DNA of 64,000 nucleotides from Thunnus maccoyii (lineage: Eukaryota > Chordata > Actinopteri > Scombriformes > Scombridae): NCBI RefSeq assembly GCF_910596095.1, contig NC_056550.1:25225001-25289000 (forward strand), given 5' to 3'. This document shows, piece after piece, positions 31,084 through 43,900 of the stretch (the first letter of the stretch is position 1; each line of letters begins with the position of its first letter). A program made the translations under genes and the position numbers. The notes under the pieces are model-generated. The model saw nothing but the letters and a program-made list of their open reading frames with translations. It did not search any database and was not told the origin of the DNA.

Positions 31084-31569
31084 CATGTAGTGCAACAACA
31101 TCTTTATAAGCCTCTATATCCCATTTAACAATGTTTGAACGATGACCCCTCCCCCCCACCATGCTAGCCAATTTACTCTCTCGTGTCTGGCAGCGTAACA
31201 GCATGTTTTTTCACACCTGGATTCATTCATTAGGTTGACAGCAAGAAACTCGGGACGAGAGCTCCTTATGAAAGGAATTAGGCTCAGGTTAACAATCCAC
31301 CTGTATCAGCCAATCCTATTAGGAGCTGAAGGTCAGTTGAGACAAACAACCTTACTCAAGTGTCTAGTTAGGATAATATGGGTTTGGCACAGTGAGGGAT
31401 ACACTGCTTGAATATGCGCCTCTGGATGGCTTCTATACTTTGCACAGTCCGACTTTAATTTCAAATCTAATCTCATTGCCACTTTTTTGTCATCTTTGTT
31501 TTCATTTAGTGTCCTGTTATCGATATTTCTAGCAAGCTAAGTGATTAATGAATGAATGAATTTATTATT

Positions 31570-32395
31570 TTTGTGTCATACCATTAAAGGATAAGGATGA
31601 CTATGATTATTGTCAACTAATCTCATGTGCAGAACAATGAATTCATCTACTTATAAGTATCGTGTGTGTATCCAAAGTCTGATATATCTTATTCCTGTGT
31701 GCTGTAAACCTCCGTTGTTGTCAAAAAAAACTATTAAAAACACATCAATGAGCCACACCTCTGCACTGGGTGACATGTTCCTTCATCACAAAGAGTTTGG
31801 TCAGAAATAGCTACAAGGAGTAATAACAGTGATCCTGTTTTCAGTCTCCGGAGAGTAGTTCTGTGTAAAGAAGACGCCACTGAGCATGTGCAGGAACACT
31901 ATTTTGTTTACAGTGCTACACTAGCTTGTTGTGCTACATATTACAAGCTCTCATTCATTATAAGTAACTTTAAAGTCCAGATGAAACAATGTTTTGAGAG
32001 TGAAACAGGACAGACAGGTGGCACATAACGTTGGGGTGAATTTCATTGGAACACTGAAATTTAGGCGTCTCTCTCCGCTGCTGAAAGATTGATTGATGGG
32101 TGGATGTCATGATATTATTGGTTGGTTTAAGCATGTGTAAGGACACGTCATATTTAGTTTTACAGGAAGAAAACATGCTTGGATTTTGACATAAGAGTAA
32201 AAAGAAATTGGCATATATTGTTGAATAGGTGCACAATATGACCAAGGATTTCATCTCAACTTTAATATTGTGATATTTAGCACAACAAGCTAGTGAAGCC
32301 CTGTAAACAAAACTGCACTCCTGCACATGCTTAGTGACCAAACCCTTTGTGATATGAGGAACATGTCATTCAGGTGTGGCTCATTGACTCAGATT
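31570..32395. mobile_element. Two-armed copy of the foldback family between rcvrn and gas7
   Basis: A forward arm (31570-31965) includes 'aaaggataagg', 'gtatccaaagtctgatatatc' and 'ctagcttgttgtgctacatatt'. A reverse arm (about 32255-32395) includes 'tttagcacaacaagctagtga'. A spacer of about 290 bp separates the arms, unlike the 3-base loop of the copy at 14815-15375. Confidence 0.65.
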
Positions 32396-32630
32396 TAAAT
32401 ATTTTCTGGTTTTCTTTAATCTTCTATTATAGTGAACTGACTATATTTGGGTTGTAGAGTGTCGGTTGAGACAAAACAAAACATTTGAGGACATCAACCT
32501 GGATTATGGGAAACAGACAGTTTTTTATGATTTTCTGACATTTTATAAACCAATGACTAACTGATTAATTGAGAAAATAATCAGCAGGTCAACTGATCAT
32601 GAAATTAATCATTATGTGCAGCAGTATTTA
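32380..32630 (-). repeat. Interspersed repeat, ATTAATCGATTA family
   Basis: Contains 'tatagtgaactgactatatttgg', 'acaaaacaaaacatttgaggac' and 'ttctgacattttataaacc'. 5' part truncated. Confidence 0.65.
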
Positions 32631-33021
32631 GACGCTGAGCATATACAATCAAAGTCTAGTTGCTCATATATTGCTCTGCTGAGCGGGTGGTTGGCTTTGC
32701 ATCATCTTGTCCTGAAGCCAGTTTTGACTCCAGGTTAACACCTGGCAGAATACTGTATCAGTGTCCATCCACCTGCCTTACTTTCCTTTCCAATCTGTAC
32801 TGGACTGGATCCAGCAGCGTTTGGTGCCCCCCATGAGCCGACCAAAAGGTACAAAATTTCAGCTGATCAAACAGAAGGGTCAGATACTGTGTGTGTGTGT
32901 TCCTCTGCATGAAATAATAGTTGAAAACCATGAAATTATTATTTGCCATTTCTGAAATCCTAACTTCCCAATACAGTTACATAACGACACACCATGATAT
33001 TTAATTTTTTCAAAGAGGAGA

Positions 33022-33027
33022 TTTATT
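33022..33027 (-). other. Candidate polyadenylation signal of gas7
   Basis: TTTATT on the plus strand reads AATAAA on the minus strand, about 1.9 kb downstream of the gas7 stop. The interval 33030-34935 is free of recognisable interspersed repeats, which fits a long 3' UTR. Confidence 0.4.
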
Positions 33028-34935
33028 TTGGACACTGCATTCCACAGTACACTGTCTGGACAGAGGTCACCTATGATTAAACATTCTTAAAACATGGGGA
33101 ACATCGGATTTTAATGCACGTCATGAAAATGTTCATCACAGAAGGGCAGTTAACTCAACCGTTACTTCATCATGAAATTGTTGATTCTTTGTCAAGAACA
33201 TTTAGTTGGAACATAATAACTTGTCACATTTAGTGCACAACATTGACACACACTGATAAAACTCTACAACAGATATGCTATTTTAAACCTGCGCATGGAG
33301 CAGTTTGGGATTAGCGTCAAAGCAAAGTCTGGTCTGATCATATTGAATCCAGTTTACCTGATTCATTTAACACAAAAAAAATAATGTTACACAAAGTGAA
33401 TGTAATGCACATTACGCATTCTTAATGTGTTGGTGATAAGGCAGGTAAGCATTCTTTTTTTTTTTTTCATAACAATTCTTTTCTTGTGCCTGGAAACTGG
33501 ATTGGATTACAACTTGTGATTTGATCGGCTTTGTCCTTTTAAAGAACGGCCACAGAAAGGTAATAATCCAAATAAATCCAGAACAGACAGACCACAACAA
33601 AATGTAAAGACAAAGACAGACACACACACACATACACATGTAAACACAGACACATACTGTAGGTACATGCAATCTCTGATAAAATGTGTTTTATCGGTGG
33701 GATGAGTCAGGTGGCTTTTGCTCCACTGGATTGATCATCAGATCAATTCATATGACTGGTGAAATTTAAAAATTCCCTACCTTATCTTCTCTTTTGCAAT
33801 ATGTAATTTGGTGAATTTTGCTTTCTGCTGCATGTTGCCCCTTTTACCAAACACCATCGTGAGGATATTCTCTGTACATTTACCAAAAATAAGACAAACA
33901 ACATTGTACAGTACAAACACCTCATCGGCCCAAAGATCTGAGGCCTGTTTAACATTTGACAGCAAAATACATCTAGCCTGTATGTACAAATGTACACTGA
34001 TGCAGATAGGATATATCAAGGACATTCCAGGTATATAACCGTTAGGCACTAAAAGGTGTTTCAGTGTAACTTGGACCACCTTTTTCCTCCGGACTGATCC
34101 AAATAGACCCTGGCCTAAATTCGATTGACCACATGTTGGGACTTGTGGCGAGCAAAATCAATTTCACATCCTGTAACACTGTGTGTGTGTGTGTGTTGTT
34201 TTTTTTTCCCTAAACAACTGAGGTTACTGGATATTAACGCTGTACATGCGAATTCTCATGTATTGTGAAAAAGCTCCTAAATTGATTCTTAGTCACTTAC
34301 AAGATAGAGAATACCTTGTGTAAATTCAGTGAATTAAACTCTTGCACTATACCAAAACAACCATCATGGTTCCACAAATTGTGCAGCTCTCCATATACAG
34401 TAAAAGCAAGATATTCAAAACATGCATTTCCACCAAAATGAACCGGCAAAATATGAAAATATATCATATTCATTCTAAGATTTCAATATGCTTCAATATC
34501 CGTATCTAAAATAAAGGCAATATCAATAATCAGACTTTTTTTGTGTGTGTGTGTTTGGTTTACTCAAACTGGAAAAGTGTTGATTGAAGCTAAACTAAAT
34601 GATTCAAAATACATATAATTTTTTAATAGTCTCAACTTTACAACAGGTATACAGCAGAATATGTTAAATGGCATTCAATAAGCTAATGTTGATTATGACA
34701 GGGTTAAAATTTAGAAGGAACATGCTGGTACTTTTACGGTTGATCCATTACTGTTTTTCTGGCCTCAGACTGCGTTAAGTGTGAACCTTTGCTCCTGTTA
34801 TTCCAGTCAGGATGGACAGACCTCAGCGGTCTGAACATGCACTGTCCCTGGATCAGTGTTATTAGAAGTGTTCTGGGACTCTGTGGATGTGTTATAATAC
34901 TGAGGACAGAATGGCTGAAGCCAGGTCAGGATGGT

Positions 34936-37900
34936 CTAAATGTCCATGTCCACGGGCCGAACCTCACCGGTGTTATTCTCCTTCACCCACAGCTCTCTGT
35001 CTTTGGCTGGATCCACGTTCTGCAGCAGCTGGTCGACTGGCTCCACCGTCTAGAAATAAACATACACATTTGTATATTCAGTACATTTATTATTATTACC
35101 TCAACAGATCAGAGTCTTGCACGGGTCCAATTTTGCAAACCTGCACCTGTAAAGCTACTAGAACCAACCTATTACCAACAATTATCCTGTTAATGTAAGT
35201 CCCGACCCGAATCTGTAAGTAAACACATGGGCAACATAGCCTGATGTATACAAAAATACAACAGCAAATTTACCTGCTAACTGGGTCTTGGCCTCTTTGT
35301 CCACTGTTTTGCTGGTTTTAGAGTTGTGTTCTTATAAAAGTGCACCTGTGCTCCTGCAGCAGTTGATGTGTTTCCTTGGCTACAATGTGCCTAGTTTGCA
35401 GCTATCAAAAGCTAATACTTTTTGGCACTTTTTACAATCAGCAAAGCCACTAACAGTGTTATTCTCACAGTCTCTGATCACACCAAATTTCTCCTATATG
35501 TCTGACTTAGTGTTCGATGAGGTATTGTCCACAATTTTGTATTCACCGCTGGCTACTTTTGTCTTCACATCATCCATTTTGATGTGCTAGCTGCTAGCCT
35601 ACATTACTGTTTCATCAGTGACTTTCTATTACTTGACTAGACGTGAAGTGAATGGTGAAAGGTTGTGTCGAGGGCATTCAAAATAAGACAAACCGACTGG
35701 GTACAGGACTGTGCATCAGATAAAGTGTACAGAATAAGTAGAGGAGTCACTTTGTTGGCTTGTCCATCTAACACTCTGGTCCAAAGCAAGAGTTCTCAAC
35801 AACTACTTGGTCTCAAGACCATGACAAACTATCTAGAAAACCAATTCCCCTAGCAATTGTCCAGTCTTAGTTTATCAACTGCATCTAGGCACTGCAGGCC
35901 CGTCTCATTCACTGACATTTGTAGTGACGTAAATAACTAAAAATCCACAAAAAATCCAAACATAGCCTTTCTAAACAGTATGTCTAGTTTTTTGATGAAC
36001 ATAATTTCCCACACACCTTAGGCCATTGTAGGTTAAACTTCACAGGCCGCAGACGAGTCAAGTGTCTGTGGTTATTACAGACTTGTCTGTAAAACAGCAT
36101 GACCGAGACGATGGGATATTGTTTTTGGGGCAATAGGAATTACAGCAAAAAAGGTTTTTAAAAGATATCAGAAGATAGTGTTGGTGAATTTTCAAGTTTC
36201 AAGTCATGGTAGCTATAATTTCTTAAAAATCACAAAGGTTTCAAATTCGAATTGCAAGTGCTATAGTGGAGCCAATTTGCCTTAGAATGTGGAAAAGTTA
36301 GGAACACATTTTAATTTTTTATAATGATCAATGAAAGAAATGCTAAATGGGTTGCATTGAGTTACAGTGGCTAGTGGAGCAAAGGCTAGCTAGGATATAA
36401 TGTCGGGACTTTCGGCTCTCTAGAAGCGGTGCGCGTGGAGCTGTAGAAAGAGTAATACATGGTATTTAAACAGTTTTGACGGTTCAAGGTTTCATTTTTA
36501 ACATTTTCCAAAACCAAAAACACAAGAGCAAAAGTGTAAGGAATGGATTAACGTGAACTGCAAACTTTAGCGTGTCTGGCTAACTAGCTAGCGTAACAGT
36601 AGTTACGCTAACAGAACAGCTCATCATTGGCTCACTATTTTATTTTTCTGGGTTACTCTTTCAGTTTTCTGGCATCAACAATCAGTTAATATGACAAAAT
36701 ATCATGACTTGAAATGTACATTCTTCTAGCATTTCATCATATTGAGTTTCTGGTGTGTGTTTCATCTCTGTGGAATTTCTCGGCCAGCACACACAGAAAC
36801 ACCCTTGTTATGGTAGATTCACACAGTGCTGACAGAATACGTCTCGTTAGATTTACAGGGTTTACTCTGGTCTCCTAAATAAGCAGAGCGTCTGGGTGGG
36901 CTTCTCTGAGGCGCAGAGTGATGACAGGCAGCGTGCTGGATGAAAGGCTGACAGGGGAACACCGAGGGCTCTACACTCTCGGCTGAAGTGGCACGCAAAT
37001 CACATCAAAGCCAGTTGCAATCACTGGCAAGTCTAATAATGGTTTGCTCAGTTGCTGATCTATTCATTAGCTGTTAGTAAAAAGGTATGGGTTAGGGACT
37101 TCTAGAGAAATGCAAATAATCTCCAATTTAAACACAATGTGTTAAGGGTTGTTTTCGGTAAAATACTCAATATTCATGGCGCACAACAGTTTGATATTAC
37201 TTAATACTAGTATAACTACTATTGTTATTAATTGTACTGTTTGATTTGAGAAAACTATGGATTAATGTTTTACCCCGTCTAAACAAGCCATATAATCTCA
37301 TATAACCTACATCAGTTTGGCCACTATGAATTTAGGTTACATAGATTTTATGATTTGTGATGTATGCATGGTGCAAAGGGAGATAAATTGATATTCGTTG
37401 GGTTTAGCCTCCACATTTCTACTCTACTCCCTGTTGTAGTACCTACTTTTGGTACAGTACATCTACAGAAAAATATAAGTAAAGGAAGACAGACTCACAC
37501 TCTGATTGAACATGTCCGTTTCGTGCCTCAGAGTGGTGTACTGGCGTAAATGTTGCTGAATCCATTCAATCCGTTCAACCTCCAGTTTCTCCAGCTCCTG
37601 AAGTGGCAGGAAGACAAACGTTTATAGTCAGAAACAGAGTCAAACAGCCGCAAACTTTTATTTGGAACTCGACAGAGAGGGTTTTACCATGCTGGTGGTG
37701 ACCATTTCTTCAAACCACTTGGACTGGGTTTGGTTGTAGAGATCCACGCAGCGCATCAGATCATCTCCTGGAAAACATAGACAGGAATGTGAAGGAGAGG
37801 TCAGGGTCAACAAAAGTCTGCTGTCAGTCCTCAAGGAAAGAGTAATCAGCATTTACAAGGTAATTTGGTTAAGTAGGTCGCTCTGATCATCTCTGCATGT

Positions 37901-40900
37901 CTGTTGTTGTTGGTAGGAGTGCATAATATGCAGTACACATGAAGCAAAACCCTTCATGGTCAGCAGAGGGTGCTCAGGAATCACTCCATCTCAGAGGAAT
38001 CATGGTTTAATGTGGACATGTTCCTGTTAAAATGGCTTTTTACCATGTACAAGCTCTCCTCTGATTTTTATTGTGTTGTACAGTGTTTCCTATTTTGGTG
38101 AAAACTTGGTTTACAGTGCACCACACTGATCTCTTCTTAAACAGGCTCCTTGGGTTTTATTAACACAGCATTATTAACCATCCATTACGCTAAACATGTG
38201 CCCTTTTATAGATTATAACAAATCTTTTATATGACTTTCCATAAATCTACAGTAGATAACAATGTAAACACAGCCCACATAAATCCCAATAAATGTATGC
38301 AATAAATGAGGCAGGCCACTATTTATTGAGTGCTGGGTAACATATCAATTACATTTCTATTCTCGTAGTGTAATGCTGAAGATATGTTCATGTTTATGAG
38401 TCATTTTTTGCCAAATGAGTGTTAACATAAACTGCTGTAGCTCTGTTAGCCGTCACTTGAATTATGACATCTGCCCTCAGATACAGCCCTAAATCTGTTT
38501 TATAAGTCAATTTTAAACTTGAATTAATTTAAAGACATAAACAAAACATATTAAAACTATATCGGGTTGTTTTTTTACTGTGCCTTAATGTCGGCCCCCC
38601 ATTAAACAGTGCACAAGAAAACTGGCCCATGGTTAAACCTAATTGCTGACTACACTGATTGGCTGGGAGTACTGGTGACCCCAAACTCCACATGCCAAGC
38701 ATAAAGACCATATGTAGCAGTATAGAACCTGATTCATACCTGAATATGAAAGGTTAGATATTAATTAATACTGATTATTTACTCCAGTACGACACCACAC
38801 TGAACAGCAGGTCAGATTGGCTTCACACTGTAATAACACTGTAAATATCAACTAAGTTTCTATATAAATTCTTTAAATGTCACCTTCCAAGTACCAGTCA
38901 AAGGTTTGGACATACTTTCCTGGTATCGTATATATTTTTTTCTAGTTATAAATATCTCTCTCCCAAATCCAAATTAGATGTAATTGAAATGCTGCAAGAT
39001 ATTTCAGTTCCTTTCATCCTAAAAACAGGGAGATGTGTGAGATAGTAAAACAGAAAACATCTCTGAGGCTTATTAAAATTCATTTCTGTGAAGGTAAAAA
39101 CACATCTCTGTCTTTGGCAGCGTGTGCAGTGAGCCATAACGACATTTGGTCTAACCTTGAGGTAGTAGCGGTGATCACCGACACAAGGCTGACATCATTT
39201 AACTTTGCCTTATGGGTGCTATTGATTAGTGCTGTGGACTGTGACTAATCTACTGAGTGGAAGAGAGAAAGGACATACGTTCCTGCAGTACTTTTCCTGT
39301 ACTGAAGCAGGATTATATGAGAGAACAATTACAACATGAACTCCTCCTATTTATTATTAAAATGTCAAACACAGAATATCTCAGGCAGGATTTATTTATT
39401 TTGCTGTGTTTGTCTTTCTAGTTTCTTCAATTTAAGATCCAACAGAAATCACATTTAGTCATCCCCCATGTGTTCTTTTAAAAATGTATTGTTAATAGTT
39501 TTGTATTATTAAAATGAAGAAAAAAGGTCTTTGGAGAATTATGAGAAATGCTCCTTTTTGTCTCAGCTGACTGGAAGGATGTGTCGGTGTCTGTGTTCGG
39601 TTGACATTAGCTGGCAGGCTAACCCCGTACGAAACAAGAGGCAAAATAAATGAACTTGTACTGTGGCTATAAGTCATGGGCAGACTGTGTGTTATTAGCA
39701 CTGGTATTGAAGAGTAAGTAACCACATCAGCATATAAACAAACCGAGAGAAGTGACATTTGCAGGTATGTTTACACGCTGTTTAATGTGCTGCAGTTGAG
39801 CAGCTAATTAGCGATCCAGCCTGCTAAGCCTGCTGAGTTTTGGCGGTGCACTTTTCCCTGGTGAATGTTTGTTTGGCAGCTCGTTCAACAAGCGAAGGTG
39901 TAGGACAAGACGTGTGTTTATGTTTGTGGGTTAGATAATGAGACTTTAGCAGGAAAGCTAATTTGGGTTGTTGTTCAGAGTCTGTGGTTCTTGTGTTGTG
40001 TAGCAGGATGCAATCAGGCTCAGTGTGACTGTCTGCTCTGCCAAACTGTTACTGCTTTATGCAAATACTTTATTGGCGAATATGTATGCTGTAGCAGACA
40101 AGAAAAAAAAGCAATTTAATTCCAGTTGGACTTTAAGGTAATTAAAGTTCAACAAAAAGTTCTTGTTATGATAGAGATGCATCTGTAGGATAATTCATGA
40201 AAAGATGATAGAGAGTGCTATCAATCTGCTCATCTAATTCTCAGCAAGAAAGTGAATATGTGTATTTCCCAAAATGTCACAAAAACAGATGATATTGTAC
40301 CAGATTGTGGTTACCCTCACTTTAGCTAAACATGTGACACTTGTTTTTGTTGTGATTCACCTTCTCTAGCTTTACTACACAGTCTTTGACACCTTGAGTT
40401 TGAGTTTTGTAGTTTTTTCTGCTTTTGGTTCAGATTACTGTACTATATATTCTCTCTCATAACAAACATTTCAGCTCCCCTGTGTCTCAGTAAAGTTATT
40501 TAGTAACATCTGGCAAATGTTTCAAAGTTTTGCTGTGACCAACTCTTATTTAAGCTCCGACTCTGTGACCTCTGACCTGCTTGCGTGGATTTCCGCCGGG
40601 CCTTCTTTATGTCCTCCTCCGTCTTGTTGCTGAGTTTGATCTCTAGCTGCTGGGTCTTCACCTCCAGATCCTTCTGCCTGTCTGCCAGGGCTTTACGGGC
40701 CTGCGTCACGCAAACACACACACACACATCAAGCAGCATGTATGAACGTAGAAACAATGAGTCATTCAGCATAATCCGCAGATTTACTGTACCTACATCT
40801 ATTACAAGAGTAATTACAGCCTTTTCATGATGGCTACTGACATCCACGCACCGATCCTGTACTCATCCTTTAATCTATTTTTAATCCATATCATTGAGTT

Positions 40901-43900
40901 GTTTATTCTCGAGTTGAGGCTTCTCTCCAAGGTCATTGTGTAAGAGTGTTTGAAAGGTAAACATACAGTAACAGTGATGCGTGAGCCAAGAAAATCTCTT
41001 TTTCAGCAGACAACAACAAAAAGAAACCATGTGGGATGGAGTCAGCCTAAACCCACTGATTAGGTCACCTAATGCAGTGGAGCAGAGATGGAGCCAAAAG
41101 TTTTTAGCTGGAAATCATTTTCATAGCTGGGATAGCTTCAGTGATAGTAAACAGTGGAGGGTGGTGTGGTTTTTTAAGCCGTTCCAAAACCTAAATCACA
41201 GAAGCAAAAGTACGTCTTCTGTAACGTTAAGCCGCAATCATTGGCACATGTCCGGCTAACAAGCTTACTACCTACAGTAACTACATTAGCTCCAAGGCTG
41301 AGAGTTAGAATATCATTACGTGAGCTAATTACATTACTTTGTGAGGTTACAGGTTATATTTAATGAATCCCTGTTCACAACTAGCACAACTCCTGTGTAG
41401 TATTTCCCTGCTGTGTGGAAGCCGGTTTTGGATGCTATCATTAGCAGCTCTGTCCTGCTCTTTACTGGATTTAGGTACGTTTACACTCAAGCAACACCAG
41501 CCACTGTTACCCAAGATAGCGTTACGTTCGCCAAACACATCAGTTAGTGTAGTTTTCATCCTCAAAGCCTTTTCTCTTGTCATATGAAATGTTTGATAAT
41601 ACGATACATACAATAAAGCTAAACAGCCAAACAGGGATATGTTAAGAGTGAAATAACAGTGAGATATTATATTTTTCTTCTTCATACCTGTAATATTAGA
41701 CTTAGATATACAGTCCAATATACAAGAACAATGCTGTTTCTTTATTTCCACGTCTTCAACACAGATCATCAACTGGTGAGTATACTGATTCGTTGCCTGA
41801 ATTTAATCTTTTAGCATCTTGTATATAGCGTCAAGTGCATATTTAGGGATGACTTTTATGAGATTCTTTACTACAAGTCAGGTAGAAACATTAAAGAATC
41901 CGTCGCTGACAGCATTTTAAACCAACTCATCAAGCTAACGTTATCAGCCATCTTACTACAGTTGATAAAATCTGCTAGTGACAGATGTCGTTCCAGCCAG
42001 CAGAATCTGGTAAAACAGTTGCCAACTAGAAATGAGGAGCTGCCTTTGTCTACTTTTGTCTGTGAAAGGATCAAAAAATCACTTGTACTCAATTTACTTT
42101 GAACATTTCCTGATGAAGGCGAGAACCAAAACATCATGAATAGAGTAAGTACAAATGGCTGACTGTGCAGGATTTTTTTGGTCCCTTCACAGTCACAGTT
42201 TAGGATTTAACGATCTGCCCACAAGATTTCCTTGAGTGCAAGAACTGGGTGTGTTGTCTACTTTTATCTGAAATCAATGGGCTATTGTATCAAAAATTAC
42301 ATTGCATATGTGCCGTGCAAGAAACAGCTTAATAGATATGTGTAATTAGGTAAAAATACTATGTGGACTTTCTTGTATGTAGGGATTCAACAGTAAGCAT
42401 CTACTTTTTTATGCACATTTTCAATATGTGTCTAAGAAAACCTAAACAGAGGCACCATAAAATCGTAAAAATGACCAAAATATAGCAAATGTTTTAACTA
42501 TTGACTGATCTGGGAAAGTTAATTAAGAGAAAATGCAGTCAAGAGTGATTAAACCTACTTCCTCCTCTCTCTTGGCTTGCTTTTAAAAACGCATGCAATG
42601 CAAAAATAAAAAACAGAAAAGGTATGTGTACACAGAGAAAAACAAATTCATTCATGAAATGATTTAGCAGGTGGGAAGCAGCAACAAAGTAGTGTACTAT
42701 CCTGTACAAAGTGTAGGAGTTACTGGAGATCTTTTCATTATGTAATCTCTCTGATATAAACAAACATCGATTTGTATTTTTCTCTTGCAGAGTCTCGAGA
42801 TTTACTTGGAAATTTGTGCACCACTTGGATGGAAACATTGGTCATTAAGTATTAAGGGAAACAGTGTTTAATTTGTACTCTTTGAGGCCTTTACATAAGT
42901 ATTACTATACTGGCACGTCAGATGTACCTTCTCCACACTTGCGTAGCGACTCGCCAGCTGCTTCCTGAGGTCGGCGATGTGATGGTCGTACTTTTTCAGG
43001 TCCTTCTTGAAGTTGTCGCCTCTGAACGTCAGCAAGGGTTTCTCTACCTCACTGTGGAGCTGTGAAAACATGTCACTCAGCTGTTGGTGAAATACAGCGT
43101 GGTAACAATGCTTATTGTGCAGTATCATGTGAAGAAGGTAAAGACAACTTTGGACTACTTAATGATATTCTCCAAACTTGTAAGGATTATACAGTATCCC
43201 TGTTTTGTCAGAACTTTATTTGATGTCCTAATGAGCACCAAATGGACAATAAAGTCTATGAACTGGAAAGTAAAATCTATATATGGGTAGTTCAGCTCAG
43301 AAAAAACACCTGGAGCACACCTGATTACATAACCTCTTCTAAATATTACATTTTTATTAGTTTTATCAATATAATTCCCCTATTCATACTACTTAGAGTA
43401 AGTGCTGTGTTGCAAACACATTGTTCAAGTGTTGTTCATAAACCAAGCTCCTTGAATGAACAAGAATTTTTAATTTATTGTTTATTTGTGGCAAAATGTT
43501 GAAACATTTGCCTGGTTTCTTAAAACATAGTTATGTGCAAAAGCCTTTTTCTGAAATCAATGTCGCTTGACGCAGTTAAAACCATGGAAAAGTATAGCTT
43601 AATAAAGTCTGTTCTACAAAGTGAGATCCATACCCATAAAGGGAGACTATTACACTGTTACTGTGATGTCCAATAATTAGAAATTGTGTTTTTTCTGACA
43701 CCTCAATAAACCACAGAGAGCGTGTCAGCAGTGTTAGCTCTCCATACAGAATGCTAACCTGGTGCAAATGCCAAAACTAGCAGCTATTAGCTTAAATGTA
43801 GCTTATTAGAAACTCAGAGGAGAAATATGAGCTGGGGCTTCTGCAGGCTTGATAAGACTCTCTGCCTAACCAGGCATTACCTTCTCCTCACTCCTGTTCA

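Noticed and set aside
41347-41772. 141-codon minus-strand open frame in gas7 intron 6
   Set aside because: No known domain and no Kozak, splice or conservation evidence; might be part of an uncharacterised repeat, so not called as a gene.
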